DNA from: an uncultured Prevotella sp. | GTDB taxonomy: Bacteria > Bacteroidota > Bacteroidia > Bacteroidales > Bacteroidaceae | Assembly (NCBI GenBank): GCA_905234355.1 | Contig: CAJOHP010000002.1 | Span: forward strand, 1 to 32,586 | Direction of reading: 5' to 3' | Length of the DNA stretch: 32,586 nt | In this document: in pieces, positions 9,101-17,734 of the stretch | Numbering within the stretch: the stretch's first letter is position 1 | How the letters are laid out: every line of letters begins with the position of its first letter | Position numbers and translations under genes: made by a program | The notes under the pieces: generated by a model | Told to the model about the DNA's origin: nothing | Databases searched by the model: none | What the model saw: only the letters and a program-made list of their open reading frames with translations

Positions 9101-10234
9101 CTAGCGGTTATTATACATCTTCTCGTAGTACTTCTGATAGTCACCTGATGTGACGTTGTCGAGCCACTCCTGGTTGTCGAGATACCAGCGCACGGTCTTC
9201 TCTATGCCCTCCTCAAACTGGAGCGAAGGCTCCCAGCCCAGTTCGCGCTGGAGCTTCGACGAGTCGATGGCATAGCGCAGGTCGTGGCCGGCACGGTCGG
9301 TGACATAGGTGATGAGGTCCATGTCCTCGCCCTCCTTGCGGCCGAGCAGGCGGTCGACGGTGCTGATGAGCACACGGATGATGTCGATGTTCTTCCACTC
9401 GTTGAATCCACCTATATTATATGTGTCAGCCGTCTTGCCCTTGTGGAAGATGAGGTCGATGGCCCGTGCATGATCCTCCACATAGAGCCAGTCGCGCACG
9501 TTCTCGCCCTTTCCGTAGACAGGCAGTGGCTTGCGATGGCGTATATTATTTATAAAAAGAGGTATAAGCTTCTCTGGAAACTGATAGGGCCCGTAGTTGT
9601 TGGAGCAGTTGGTCACGACGACGGGCATGCCGTAGGTGTCGTGGAAGGCGCGCACGAAGTGGTCGGACGATGCTTTCGAGGCCGAGTAGGGCGAGTGCGG
9701 CTGATACTTCGTGGTCTCGAGGAAGAACTTCTCTCCGTAGGCCAGATGATGCTCGGCCGAAGAGGCTGTTGTGGTGAACGGAGGCTTGATGCCCTCGGGG
9801 TGTGTCAGTTCGAGTGCACCGTAGACCTCGTCGGTGGAGATATGGTAGAAGCGCTTGCCTTCATACCGCTCGGGCAGCGACTCCCAGTAGAGCTTGGCTG
9901 CCTGAAGGAGCGAGAGGGTGCCCATGACATTGGTGCGTGCAAAGGTGAAGGGGTCCTTGATGGAACGGTCAACATGGCTCTCAGCAGCAAGGTGGATGAT
10001 ACCATCGACCTTCTTGTCCTGCATCAGCTGGTAGAAGGCATCGAAGTCGCAGATGTCCATCTTCACAAACTCATAGTTGGGCTTCTGCTCTATGTCCTTG
10101 AGATTGGCCAGGTTGCCAGCATAGGTCAGCTTGTCCAGGCAGATGATGTGATACTCTGGATACTTGTTTACAAACAGGCGCACGACATGGCTCCCAATGA
10201 AGCCGGCGCCACCGGTGATGACGATTGTTTTCAT
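9101..10234 (-). CDS. rfbB: dTDP-glucose 4,6-dehydratase
   Basis: TGGAGFIGSHVVRLF NAD-binding motif, FYHISTDEVYGAL, YSASKASSDHFVRAF, NCSNNYGPYQFPEKLIPL. Confidence 0.96.
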   Translation of the reverse strand: MKTIVITGGAGFIGSHVVRLFVNKYPEYHIICLDKLTYAGNLANLKDIEQKPNYEFVKMDICDFDAFYQLMQDKKVDGIIHLAAESHVDRSIKDPFTFARTNVMGTLSLLQAAKLYWESLPERYEGKRFYHISTDEVYGALELTHPEGIKPPFTTTASSAEHHLAYGEKFFLETTKYQPHSPYSASKASSDHFVRAFHDTYGMPVVVTNCSNNYGPYQFPEKLIPLFINNIRHRKPLPVYGKGENVRDWLYVEDHARAIDLIFHKGKTADTYNIGGFNEWKNIDIIRVLISTVDRLLGRKEGEDMDLITYVTDRAGHDLRYAIDSSKLQRELGWEPSLQFEEGIEKTVRWYLDNQEWLDNVTSGDYQKYYEKMYNNR

Positions 10235-10416
10235 ATCTCTTCGTTTTTATGCTTATTCTTTAGAAACAGTCCCACGACGAACATGGTGAGGAAAGCCACG
10301 CCAAACGTATTGGAGGCCGTCTGCCACGACTCCTCCAGTCCGAGTACGTAGCTCAGTAGCGTGCAGACCGCAGCTACTATGGTGCAGATGAGCAGTTCAG
10401 CGGCTATTTTCTTCAT
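10231..10416 (-). CDS. Small (61 aa) membrane protein
   Basis: MKKIAAELLICTIVAAVCTLLSYVLGLEESWQTASNTFGVAFLTMFVVGLFLKNKHKNEEI; two TMs; stop overlaps the rfbB start (ATGA); start lies within the end of the MATE gene. Confidence 0.65.
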   Translation of the reverse strand: MKKIAAELLICTIVAAVCTLLSYVLGLEESWQTASNTFGVAFLTMFVVGLFLKNKHKNEEI

Positions 10417-11791
10417 ACCATCTGTTGTTTAGTGCGTCGACGGTCTTCGGCGCCCTTATTTTTCTGAGATACCACCACAGCACAGGCAGGGTGAAGAGGA
10501 ATGCCGCGAAGTCGCTTGCCGGCATGGAGAACCAGACGCCGTCGAGCTGCCAGAACAGCGGGAACACGTATGCCATGGGGAGCAGCAGCAGCAACTGCCT
10601 GGACAGCGAGAGCCAGATGCTCACCTTCACCTTGCCGATGCTCTGGAAGAAGTTGGTGATGACGGCCTGCGACCCCACCACAGGAAAGACGAGCATGTCG
10701 ATGCAGAGTCCGCGTTCAGCCATGTCGATGAGTGTGGCATCGGTAGTGAAGATGCGTGCTATCTGCCTGGCGAACAGCATGGTGACAGCCCATCCGGCCA
10801 GCAGTATGGCCGTGGCCACGGCAATGGCTAACCAAAGGCAGCGCAGCATGCGGTCGTACTTCCGGGCACCGAAGTTGTAGCCCACGATGGGCTGCATGCC
10901 CTGCGTCACGCCGATGACAAACATAAAGAACACCATGACCATGGAGTTGGCTATGCTGTAGGCCCCCACGGCCATGTCGCCGCCATAAGCCACAAACTGG
11001 TTGTTCATGAAGATGACGATGATGCACGACGTGGCGTTCATCAGGAAGGGTGAGATGCCTATGGCTATGATGTTGCGCACCAGTTCGGCTTTCAGCCGGT
11101 AGATGCCCCGCTTGAGGTGCAGCAGCTCGCTGGGATTGCTGAAGAGCCACATCTGCCAGCCGAGGGCCAGCGTCTGTGAGGCGACGGTGGCCAGCGCCGC
11201 ACCGCGTATGCCCCAGCGGAACCACCAGACGAAGGCCACGACGAGCACGATGTTGCAAGCCACGGTGAAGAGCACTGAGTACATGGCGTGACGGGGCTTG
11301 CCCGAGGCACGCAGCACGGCGTTCATGCCGAAATACATGTGGGTGATCACGTTGCCCGCCAAGATGACCTGCATGAACTCCCGTGCATAGGGCAGCGTGA
11401 CGTCGCTGGCACCAAAGAAACGCAGGATGGGGTCGAGGAAGACGAGACAGACAACCATGAAGGAAAAGCCGATGATGAGGTTGAGTGTCACGGTGTTGCC
11501 CAGCAGATGGCCCGCTGCGAGATAGTCGCGCTGGCCGAGCTTCACCGAGATGCACGTCGAGGCACCCACGCCCACAGCCGCGCCGAAGGCACCGCTCAGG
11601 TTCATGAAGGGAAAGGTGATGCCCAGGCCGGCAATGGCCTCAGGGCCTACCACCTGGCCTATGACCGACCGGTCGATAATATTGTAGAGCGACGAGGCCA
11701 CCATCGCCACCATGGCAGGCAGCGCATACTGCCACAACAGGGTGCCTACAGGCCGCGTGCCCAGCTCAAGTGCCGCTTTCTTGTTGTCCAT
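10397..11791 (-). CDS. MATE family efflux transporter
   Basis: 12-TM ORF, PVGTLLWQYALPAMVAMVASSLYNIIDRSVIGQVVG and GMQPIVGYNFGARKYDRM motifs. Start chosen at ATG 11791. Confidence 0.93.
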   Translation of the reverse strand: MDNKKAALELGTRPVGTLLWQYALPAMVAMVASSLYNIIDRSVIGQVVGPEAIAGLGITFPFMNLSGAFGAAVGVGASTCISVKLGQRDYLAAGHLLGNTVTLNLIIGFSFMVVCLVFLDPILRFFGASDVTLPYAREFMQVILAGNVITHMYFGMNAVLRASGKPRHAMYSVLFTVACNIVLVVAFVWWFRWGIRGAALATVASQTLALGWQMWLFSNPSELLHLKRGIYRLKAELVRNIIAIGISPFLMNATSCIIVIFMNNQFVAYGGDMAVGAYSIANSMVMVFFMFVIGVTQGMQPIVGYNFGARKYDRMLRCLWLAIAVATAILLAGWAVTMLFARQIARIFTTDATLIDMAERGLCIDMLVFPVVGSQAVITNFFQSIGKVKVSIWLSLSRQLLLLLPMAYVFPLFWQLDGVWFSMPASDFAAFLFTLPVLWWYLRKIRAPKTVDALNNRWYEENSR

Positions 11792-11806
11792 AATAAAAAG
11801 AATGTG

Positions 11807-11814
11807 CAAAGATA
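11807..11814 (-). promoter_or_regulatory. Bacteroidetes -7 box (TATCTTTG) for the MATE-purT-femAB-like block
   Basis: gtgcaaagata on the plus strand, close to the MATE start. Confidence 0.6.
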
Positions 11815-11919
11815 AGCATTTTCCACGACACCACCAAATTCTGCAACACAAAAGAGTCGGCACGGCACTTATCGAGGCACTTTTCGCTGTTGCCGTTTGG
11901 CCGTTTCAGAAAAAAGGCG

Positions 11920-11927
11920 TAACTTTG
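11920..11927 (+). promoter_or_regulatory. Bacteroidetes -7 box (TAACTTTG) for the S8 protease
   Basis: gcgtaactttgcgccctat, about 30 nt upstream of ATG 11957. Confidence 0.65.
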
Positions 11928-11956
11928 CGCCCTATATCACCGATAACAAAAAAACT

Positions 11957-13369
11957 ATGCACCGCATACTACTCACCCTACTCACCCTGCTGACAGCCGT
12001 CTGTTGTCCTGCAGCGAAGATAAAATATCCCGGACCGAAGTCTTACATCTACCGCTACTACCTGCGCGACAAGCAGGACTGCGGCTACAGTGTCAGTCAG
12101 CCTTCCCGGTTCCTGTCGGCCAAAGCCATAGAGCGGCGCCGCAGGCAGCACCTGAAGGTCGACGTGAGCGACCTGCCCGTGAGCAAGAAATATCTGAGTC
12201 TCTTTCGCGAAAAGGGAGCCCAAGTGTTGGGCACCAGCCGGTGGAACAACACCGTCGTGGTGCGCTCTGCCGACTCATTGCTGCTGCAGCGCCTGGCCCA
12301 GCTGCCCTGCGTCAGTGAAGCCAGGATGGTGTGGCTGTCGCCCGACTCCATCGATGCGCCGGAAGACGTCAGGTGGAACGTCAGGGAGCAATTCCAACGG
12401 TGGGACTCCGTCCCCAACGACCCCTACGGCATGAGCCGGCCGCAGATAGAAGCACTCGGGGGCAACCGTCTGCACGAGATAGGGCTGAGGGGCGAGGGCG
12501 TGACCATTGCCGTGCTCGACGGCGGCTTTCAGAATGCCGACCGCATACCCTGCCTGCAGCACCTGCACCTGAACGGTGTCCACAACTTCGTGCCCGCCCC
12601 CGTCAGCACGGCCGGAAGCAATGCCACGCTCTGGGGCATCTACGACGGCATAGACCATGGCACAAAGGTGCTCTCGGTGCTCGCTGCCGATGCGCCCGAG
12701 GTGATGATGGGCACTGCCACCGCCGCCACCTACTGGCTGCTGCGCTGCGAAGACCCTCAGACGGAGCAGCCCGTCGAGGAAGACTACTGGGCCATGGCTG
12801 CCGAATGGGCCGACTCGGTAGGGGCCGACATCATCAGCTCGTCGCTCGGCTACAATGAGTACGACCACGACCTGGGGTCCTACCGCCTGCAGGACCTCGA
12901 CGGACAGACCGCGCTCATCTCGCGCACGGCATCGATGCTGGCCAGAAAAGGCATCGTGCACTGCAACTCGGCAGGCAACTCAGGCATGTATGCCTGGAAA
13001 AAGATAGGCGTGCCCGCCGATGCACGCGACATCCTGTCAGTGGGGGCGCTCGACACGAAAGGCAAGATAGCCCCATTTTCCAGCGTAGGCCCGTCGCAAG
13101 ACATGCGCGTGAAGCCCGACGTGGTGGCCTTAGGCGCGCCCACCACACTCGTCTCCGGCCGCGGACTGCTGGCCCGCGACATGGGCACGTCGTTCTCCAC
13201 ACCGCTCGTGGCCGGCCTCGTGGCTTGCCTCTGGCAGGGGCTGCCCGGCAAGACGGCTCTGGAAATCATGGAGCTGGTCAGGCAGAGCGCCACACTAAGC
13301 CAAGAGCCCGACAATGTCTATGGCTACGGCGTGCCCGACTTCTGGCAAGCCTACCTGAGAGGGCAATGA
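11957..13369 (+). CDS. S8 family (subtilisin-like) serine peptidase, secreted
   Basis: Signal peptide MHRILLTLLTLLTAVCCPA; catalytic motifs VTIAVLDGGF (Asp), DHGTKVLSVLA (His), GTSFSTPLVAGL (Ser). Confidence 0.93.
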   Translation: MHRILLTLLTLLTAVCCPAAKIKYPGPKSYIYRYYLRDKQDCGYSVSQPSRFLSAKAIERRRRQHLKVDVSDLPVSKKYLSLFREKGAQVLGTSRWNNTVVVRSADSLLLQRLAQLPCVSEARMVWLSPDSIDAPEDVRWNVREQFQRWDSVPNDPYGMSRPQIEALGGNRLHEIGLRGEGVTIAVLDGGFQNADRIPCLQHLHLNGVHNFVPAPVSTAGSNATLWGIYDGIDHGTKVLSVLAADAPEVMMGTATAATYWLLRCEDPQTEQPVEEDYWAMAAEWADSVGADIISSSLGYNEYDHDLGSYRLQDLDGQTALISRTASMLARKGIVHCNSAGNSGMYAWKKIGVPADARDILSVGALDTKGKIAPFSSVGPSQDMRVKPDVVALGAPTTLVSGRGLLARDMGTSFSTPLVAGLVACLWQGLPGKTALEIMELVRQSATLSQEPDNVYGYGVPDFWQAYLRGQ

Positions 13370-13431
13370 CACGCACACACGAGCCTCTGCTTTCCCAAGA
13401 GCGAAGAGACACGAGCCAGACAGACGAAGCT

Positions 13432-14877
13432 ATGAACAGATACAATAAAGGATTCAGCAACAGCCATCCCTCACTTTGGCAACACCTTGACGGCTCTTCC
13501 AGCTCGGCAGAGCCCGCTGGCTCCGACGGCGGCACGGCGCCTACGCTCAGCCTCTTTGAGCTGAACGGCCTGGTGCGACAGACCATCGAGCAGGTGCTCG
13601 ACCGCGAGTACTGGGTAGAAGCCGAGCTCAGCGAATGCAGGGAGAACAATGGGCACTGCTACATGGAACTGGTGGAGAAAGACGCCCGGGGCAACACCCC
13701 CATAGCCCGTGCACAGGCTAAGTGCTGGCGAAGCACGTGGAGCATGGTGCGCCCACACTTCGAGCGCATCACCGGACAGCAGATGCACGCCGGCATGAAA
13801 GTGAAGCTGAAGGTCTACCCGCAGTTTCACGAGGCCTACGGATTCTCATGGATAGTGACCGACATCGACCCCACCTTCACCTTGGGCGACCTAGCCCGCC
13901 GCCGGCAGGAAATCGTCCGACAGCTGAAGGAAGAAGGCGTCTTCGACCTGCAGCGCGAGCTCCCACTGCCGCTCTTCTGCCAGCGCATAGCCGTCATCTC
14001 CGCACCGACGGCCGCCGGCTATGGCGACTTCACAGACGAGCTGCTACAGAACCCCTACGGACTGGCATTCGCCGTAAAACTCTTCCCCGCCGTGATGCAG
14101 GGTGAACAGGTGGAACAGAGCATCATCGACGCACTCAACCAGATATATGCGTCAGCCACCGGCGACGCCGGCGACACGCAGGCTTTCGACTGCGTGGTCA
14201 TCATCCGCGGCGGCGGCAGCACAAGCGACCTCTCCGGCTTCGACACACTGGCCCTGGCAGAGAATGTGGCGCAGTTTCCCCTGCCCGTCATCACCGGTAT
14301 AGGCCACGACCGCGACGAGAGCGTGCTCGACATGGTGAGCCACACCCGCGTAAAGACCCCTACAGCAGCCGCCGACTTTCTCATCGACCACCTGCGAGGC
14401 GTGCAGCAGCGCGTCGACAGCAGCGAGGAGCGGCTCCTGCACCACGTGCAGCAAGCCATGGAGATGGAGCGCATGCGCCTCGGCCGCCTTGCCGAACGCA
14501 TCCCCCCGCTCTTCTCGCTCGTGAGCACACGGCAGCAGGCACGCCTAGACAGCCTGACACAGCAGCTCACCGCAGCCATCGACAACCAGTTGCAGCGGCA
14601 GCTCGCACTCTTGCCCATGTTCCACACCAGACTCGCGGCAGCCACGGCGAGGGTGATGCTCGAGCAGCAGCACCGACTACAGCTGCTCCAACAGCGCACC
14701 GCTTCGCTCGACCCCGCCATCCTGCTGCGCCGGGGCTACAGCATCACCCTGCACAACGGCAAGGCACTCACCGACAGCACCCTCATAGCCCCTGGCGACG
14801 AGATAGAGACACGCCTCAGCCAAGGCTCTCTCCGCTCTACCGTCACACTCACGGCAGTGCAGCCACCTGCTCCATGA
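13432..14877 (+). CDS. xseA: Exodeoxyribonuclease VII large subunit
   Basis: FELNGLVRQTIEQVLDREYWVEAELSE (OB fold), IAVISAPTAAGYGDF, VVIIRGGGSTSDLSGFD, ITGIGHDRDESVLDMVSHTRVKTPTAAADFLI. ATG 13366 is an alternative start. Confidence 0.95.
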   Translation: MNRYNKGFSNSHPSLWQHLDGSSSSAEPAGSDGGTAPTLSLFELNGLVRQTIEQVLDREYWVEAELSECRENNGHCYMELVEKDARGNTPIARAQAKCWRSTWSMVRPHFERITGQQMHAGMKVKLKVYPQFHEAYGFSWIVTDIDPTFTLGDLARRRQEIVRQLKEEGVFDLQRELPLPLFCQRIAVISAPTAAGYGDFTDELLQNPYGLAFAVKLFPAVMQGEQVEQSIIDALNQIYASATGDAGDTQAFDCVVIIRGGGSTSDLSGFDTLALAENVAQFPLPVITGIGHDRDESVLDMVSHTRVKTPTAAADFLIDHLRGVQQRVDSSEERLLHHVQQAMEMERMRLGRLAERIPPLFSLVSTRQQARLDSLTQQLTAAIDNQLQRQLALLPMFHTRLAAATARVMLEQQHRLQLLQQRTASLDPAILLRRGYSITLHNGKALTDSTLIAPGDEIETRLSQGSLRSTVTLTAVQPPAP

Positions 14878-14979
14878 GGCGGCACGCGGCACAACCCGAC
14901 ACGTAGGTTGCCACCATGTCGCAACCACCATCAGCAATCACATATAGTAACCACAAAAGAAGAATACACCTCCCCAACA

Positions 14980-15159
14980 ATGAAATACGAAGAAGCACTG
15001 CAACAACTGGAGACCATCGTCAAGAAGATGGAGGCCGGCGAGTACGACATCGACCAGCTCTCCGAACAGCTGAAAGAAGCCCAGAAGCTCATCAAGCTCT
15101 GCCGCGACAAACTCACCAAGACCGACGCCGACATCAAAAAGATACTCGGCAAAGAGTAA
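14980..15159 (+). CDS. xseB: Exodeoxyribonuclease VII small subunit
   Basis: MKYEEALQQLETIVKKMEAGEYDIDQLSEQLKEAQKLIKLCRDKL, downstream of xseA. Confidence 0.95.
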   Translation: MKYEEALQQLETIVKKMEAGEYDIDQLSEQLKEAQKLIKLCRDKLTKTDADIKKILGKE

Positions 15160-15231
15160 GGCAAAAGGCCTTTTTGCTGACATACTGCTCAAATGACAGC
15201 TAAAAAATTTGGCAGATTCGCTTTTTTGCCG

Positions 15232-15239
15232 TAACTTTG
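15232..15239 (+). promoter_or_regulatory. Bacteroidetes promoter: TTTG (15208-15211) and TAACTTTG (-7) 4 nt before the ATG
   Basis: aaatttggcagattcgcttttttgccgtaactttgcgctatg; 20-nt spacing between TTTG and the -7 box. Confidence 0.65.
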
Positions 15240-15243
15240 CGCT

Positions 15244-15480
15244 ATGAATCAGAAGAATAAGCGCGAACGCATCACTCCTGCAGAACGGAAAGAAGCCTAC
15301 AAAGAGGTCAGTAAGTTTGTCCTTGACATCGCCAAACTGGTCTTTGCAGGTGTCATTCTGGCAAGCATCATGGATATGGATCTTGATAAGATTTATGTCT
15401 TCGTGATGGGCATCATCATTGTCATTGGGCTGACCATGCTGGGCGCATTTTTTTATTATGTTTCAATTAAAAAATACTGA
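15244..15480 (+). CDS. DUF6722-like small two-TM protein
   Basis: 78-aa ORF MNQKNKRERITPAERKEAYKEVSKFVLDIAKLVFAGVILASIMDMD..., with its own promoter. Confidence 0.8.
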   Translation: MNQKNKRERITPAERKEAYKEVSKFVLDIAKLVFAGVILASIMDMDLDKIYVFVMGIIIVIGLTMLGAFFYYVSIKKY

Positions 15481-15483
15481 ATT

Positions 15484-15597
15484 ATGGCATTCTTAGCAGT
15501 TTCTGGAATTATGACCTTATTCATTGCCGCGTTTGCACTATGGGTGGCCATCTATGAGCACAACCGCTCAAAGCGACTTGAACTGGAGCAACAATAA
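15484..15597 (+). CDS. Small (37 aa) single-TM protein, absent from the ORF track
   Basis: MAFLAVSGIMTLFIAAFALWVAIYEHNRSKRLELEQQ*; starts 3 nt after the stop of 15244-15480. Confidence 0.6.
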   Translation: MAFLAVSGIMTLFIAAFALWVAIYEHNRSKRLELEQQ

Positions 15598-15613
15598 TTA
15601 CATCACAACCGAT

Positions 15614-16630
15614 ATGAAAAACCTAGATTGGGCAAACCTGTCCTTCGGCTACATGCCGACCGACTACAACGTCCGTTGCTACTATCGCGACGGCAAATGG
15701 GGCGAGATAGAAGTCTGCTCCGACGAGTACATCAAAATGCACATGGCCGCCACCTGCCTGCACTACGGGCAGGAGGCCTTCGAGGGCCTGAAGGCCTACC
15801 GCTGCCCCGACGGCAAGGTGAGGCTGTTCCGCGTGCGCGACAACGCCGAGCGCCTGCAGTCGACCTGCCGCGGCATCCTCATGCCCGAGGTGCCTACCGA
15901 CCTGTTTGTCGAGATGGCAAAGAAGGTGGTGCGCCTCAACCAAGAGTGGATACCCACCTACGAGAGCGGCGCCACGCTCTACCTGCGCCCACTGCTCATC
16001 GGCACCAGCGCACAGGTGGGCGTGCACCCGTCGAAGGAGTACCTCTTCCTCATCTTCGTCACGCCAGTAGGCCCCTACTTCAAGGGCGGATTCGCCAGCA
16101 ACCCCTACGTCATCGTGCGCGACCACGACCGCTCGGCACCACTCGGCACCGGATGCTACAAGGTGGGAGGCAACTACGCTGCCTCGCTCTTTGCCAACAA
16201 CCAGGCTCACGAGAAAGGCTACGCATGCGAGTTCTACCTCGATGCCAAGGAGAAGAAATACATCGATGAGTGCGGCGCTGCCAACTTCTTTGGCATCAAG
16301 GACAACACCTACGTCACACCGAAGTCCACCTCCATCCTGCCCTCCATCACCAACCGCTCGCTCATGCAGGTGGCCGAAGACCTGGGGCTGAAGGTGGAGC
16401 GCCGTCCCATACCCGAGGAGGAGCTCGACACCTTCGAGGAGGCCGGTGCATGCGGCACGGCAGCCGTCATCAGCCCCATCAGCTACATCGACGACATGGA
16501 GACCGGCAAGCGCTACGACTTCGGACCCGAGCCCGGACCCATCTCGAAGAAGCTCTTCGACACACTGCGCGGCATACAGTATGGCACCATCGAGGACAAG
16601 CACGGATGGACTACCGTCGTCATAGAGTAA
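15614..16630 (+). CDS. ilvE: Branched-chain amino acid aminotransferase
   Basis: CYYRDGKWG...CLHYGQEAFEGLKAYR...VGGNYAASLFANNQAHEKGY...DECGAANFFGIK; class IV PLP aminotransferase motifs. Confidence 0.95.
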   Translation: MKNLDWANLSFGYMPTDYNVRCYYRDGKWGEIEVCSDEYIKMHMAATCLHYGQEAFEGLKAYRCPDGKVRLFRVRDNAERLQSTCRGILMPEVPTDLFVEMAKKVVRLNQEWIPTYESGATLYLRPLLIGTSAQVGVHPSKEYLFLIFVTPVGPYFKGGFASNPYVIVRDHDRSAPLGTGCYKVGGNYAASLFANNQAHEKGYACEFYLDAKEKKYIDECGAANFFGIKDNTYVTPKSTSILPSITNRSLMQVAEDLGLKVERRPIPEEELDTFEEAGACGTAAVISPISYIDDMETGKRYDFGPEPGPISKKLFDTLRGIQYGTIEDKHGWTTVVIE

Positions 16631-16673
16631 GACATCACATCAACAACAAAACCTAGCAAAAGCATCAACTATC

Positions 16674-17288
16674 ATGGACACATCATCAGGCTACAAAGAC
16701 CGCGCCCTCGAGTCGCTCAAGGGCGTATGGGACAGAGGCATCTCCGCTGTCATCATCTATTTCGCCATCACACAGATAGGCAGCACGCTGCTCACATTCA
16801 TGGTCAGCGACGTCACAGCCTCCACTACCATCAGCGGCCTCTGGGAGCTGGCATGCCTGCCGCTGGCATGGGGCGTCAGCGTCTATTTCCTCCGCCTCGT
16901 CCGCGGTGAAGACCTGGCCTACGGCCGGCTCTTCGACGGCTACTCCGACATCGTGCGCATAATGGGCGTCTACATCCTCGCAGGACTGGCCATCGTCATC
17001 GGCACCATGCTGCTCATCGTGCCGGGCGTCATCGCCTGGCTCATGTTCTCACAAACCACGTTCATACTCAAAGACGACCCGCAGATAGGCGTCGTAGACA
17101 GCCTGAAGAAGAGCGCAGCCATGATGGACGGACACAAGATGGACTTCTTCCTGCTCTGTCTCAGCTTCATCGGATGGTTCCTGCTCGCCATCATCACCTT
17201 AGGACTGGGGTTGCTCTTCCTCATGCCTTACTTCTACGCCACCTGCGCCCACTTCTACGAAGACCTCAAGGCAGAACAGGCAGTATAA
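16674..17288 (+). CDS. DUF975-like membrane protein
   Basis: 204 aa; LLIVPGVIAWLMFSQTTFILKDDPQIGVVDSLKKSAAMMDGHKMDFFLLCLSFIGWFLLAIITLGLGLLFLMPYFYATCAHFYEDL. Confidence 0.75.
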   Translation: MDTSSGYKDRALESLKGVWDRGISAVIIYFAITQIGSTLLTFMVSDVTASTTISGLWELACLPLAWGVSVYFLRLVRGEDLAYGRLFDGYSDIVRIMGVYILAGLAIVIGTMLLIVPGVIAWLMFSQTTFILKDDPQIGVVDSLKKSAAMMDGHKMDFFLLCLSFIGWFLLAIITLGLGLLFLMPYFYATCAHFYEDLKAEQAV

Positions 17289-17372
17289 CTCTAGTTTCGC
17301 AGGGGCATAGGAGTCTGCTTATTCTGCAGTTCGGACTGTTTTGCTATCCAGAGATTGCAAAAACCCCTTCCA

Positions 17373-17472
17373 TTTACCCCCTAAACGAGCCCGCTCTACC
17401 CCCTAAATGACCCGCCGCTACCCCCTAGCCGAAGGTCGTTTAGGGGTAGAGCGGGCTCGTTTAGGGGGTAAA
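17373..17472. repeat. Near-perfect 39-bp inverted repeat made of ~22-nt repeats
   Basis: Arms tttaccccctaaacgagcccgctctaccccctaaatgacc (17373-17412) and the reverse complement of 17434-17472; one indel and one substitution; 21-nt loop that also begins a related unit. Confidence 0.92.
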
Positions 17473-17567
17473 ACAAAAGCAATGCATATCGGAAAACGTA
17501 ACACTTTCATTTCCAACGATTTACAAAACACCATTTTTACCCACGAAATCCTGTGCCTGCGCATCCC

Positions 17568-17619
17568 TGTAGGGACGGGCTTTATGCCTGTCCGCCATAA
17601 CCAGCAGATGGACGTTTTG
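17568..17619 (+). repeat. Dispersed repeat: 27-mer plus 16-mer modules (copy 1)
   Basis: tgtagggacgggctttatgcctgtccg (17568-17594) is identical to 24414-24440; gcagatggacgttttg (17604-17619) is the reverse complement of 24444-24459. Confidence 0.93.
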
Positions 17620-17706
17620 ACTTCGGGCAGACACAAATCTTGCCCACCTCTTTATTAATTAAACCAAAATTACCTGGCTTTTTTTGCTCATTCCGAAACT
17701 ATTGCG

Positions 17707-17714
17707 TAACTTTG
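17707..17714 (+). promoter_or_regulatory. Bacteroidetes -7 box (TAACTTTG) for trmB
   Basis: attgcgtaactttgcaagc, upstream of ATG 17735. Confidence 0.65.
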
Positions 17715-17734
17715 CAAGCTAAAAAGGACTACAA

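Noticed and set aside
15623-16603. 326-aa minus-strand ORF opposite ilvE
   Set aside because: Shadow ORF of GC-rich codon usage; fully antisense to a clear IlvE with no promoter or family signature.
17407-17658. 83-aa ORF between the DUF975-like gene and trmB
   Set aside because: Composed of the inverted-repeat and 27-mer repeat DNA; the same GTGFMPVR peptide appears at the other repeat locus, so it is probably an artefact.
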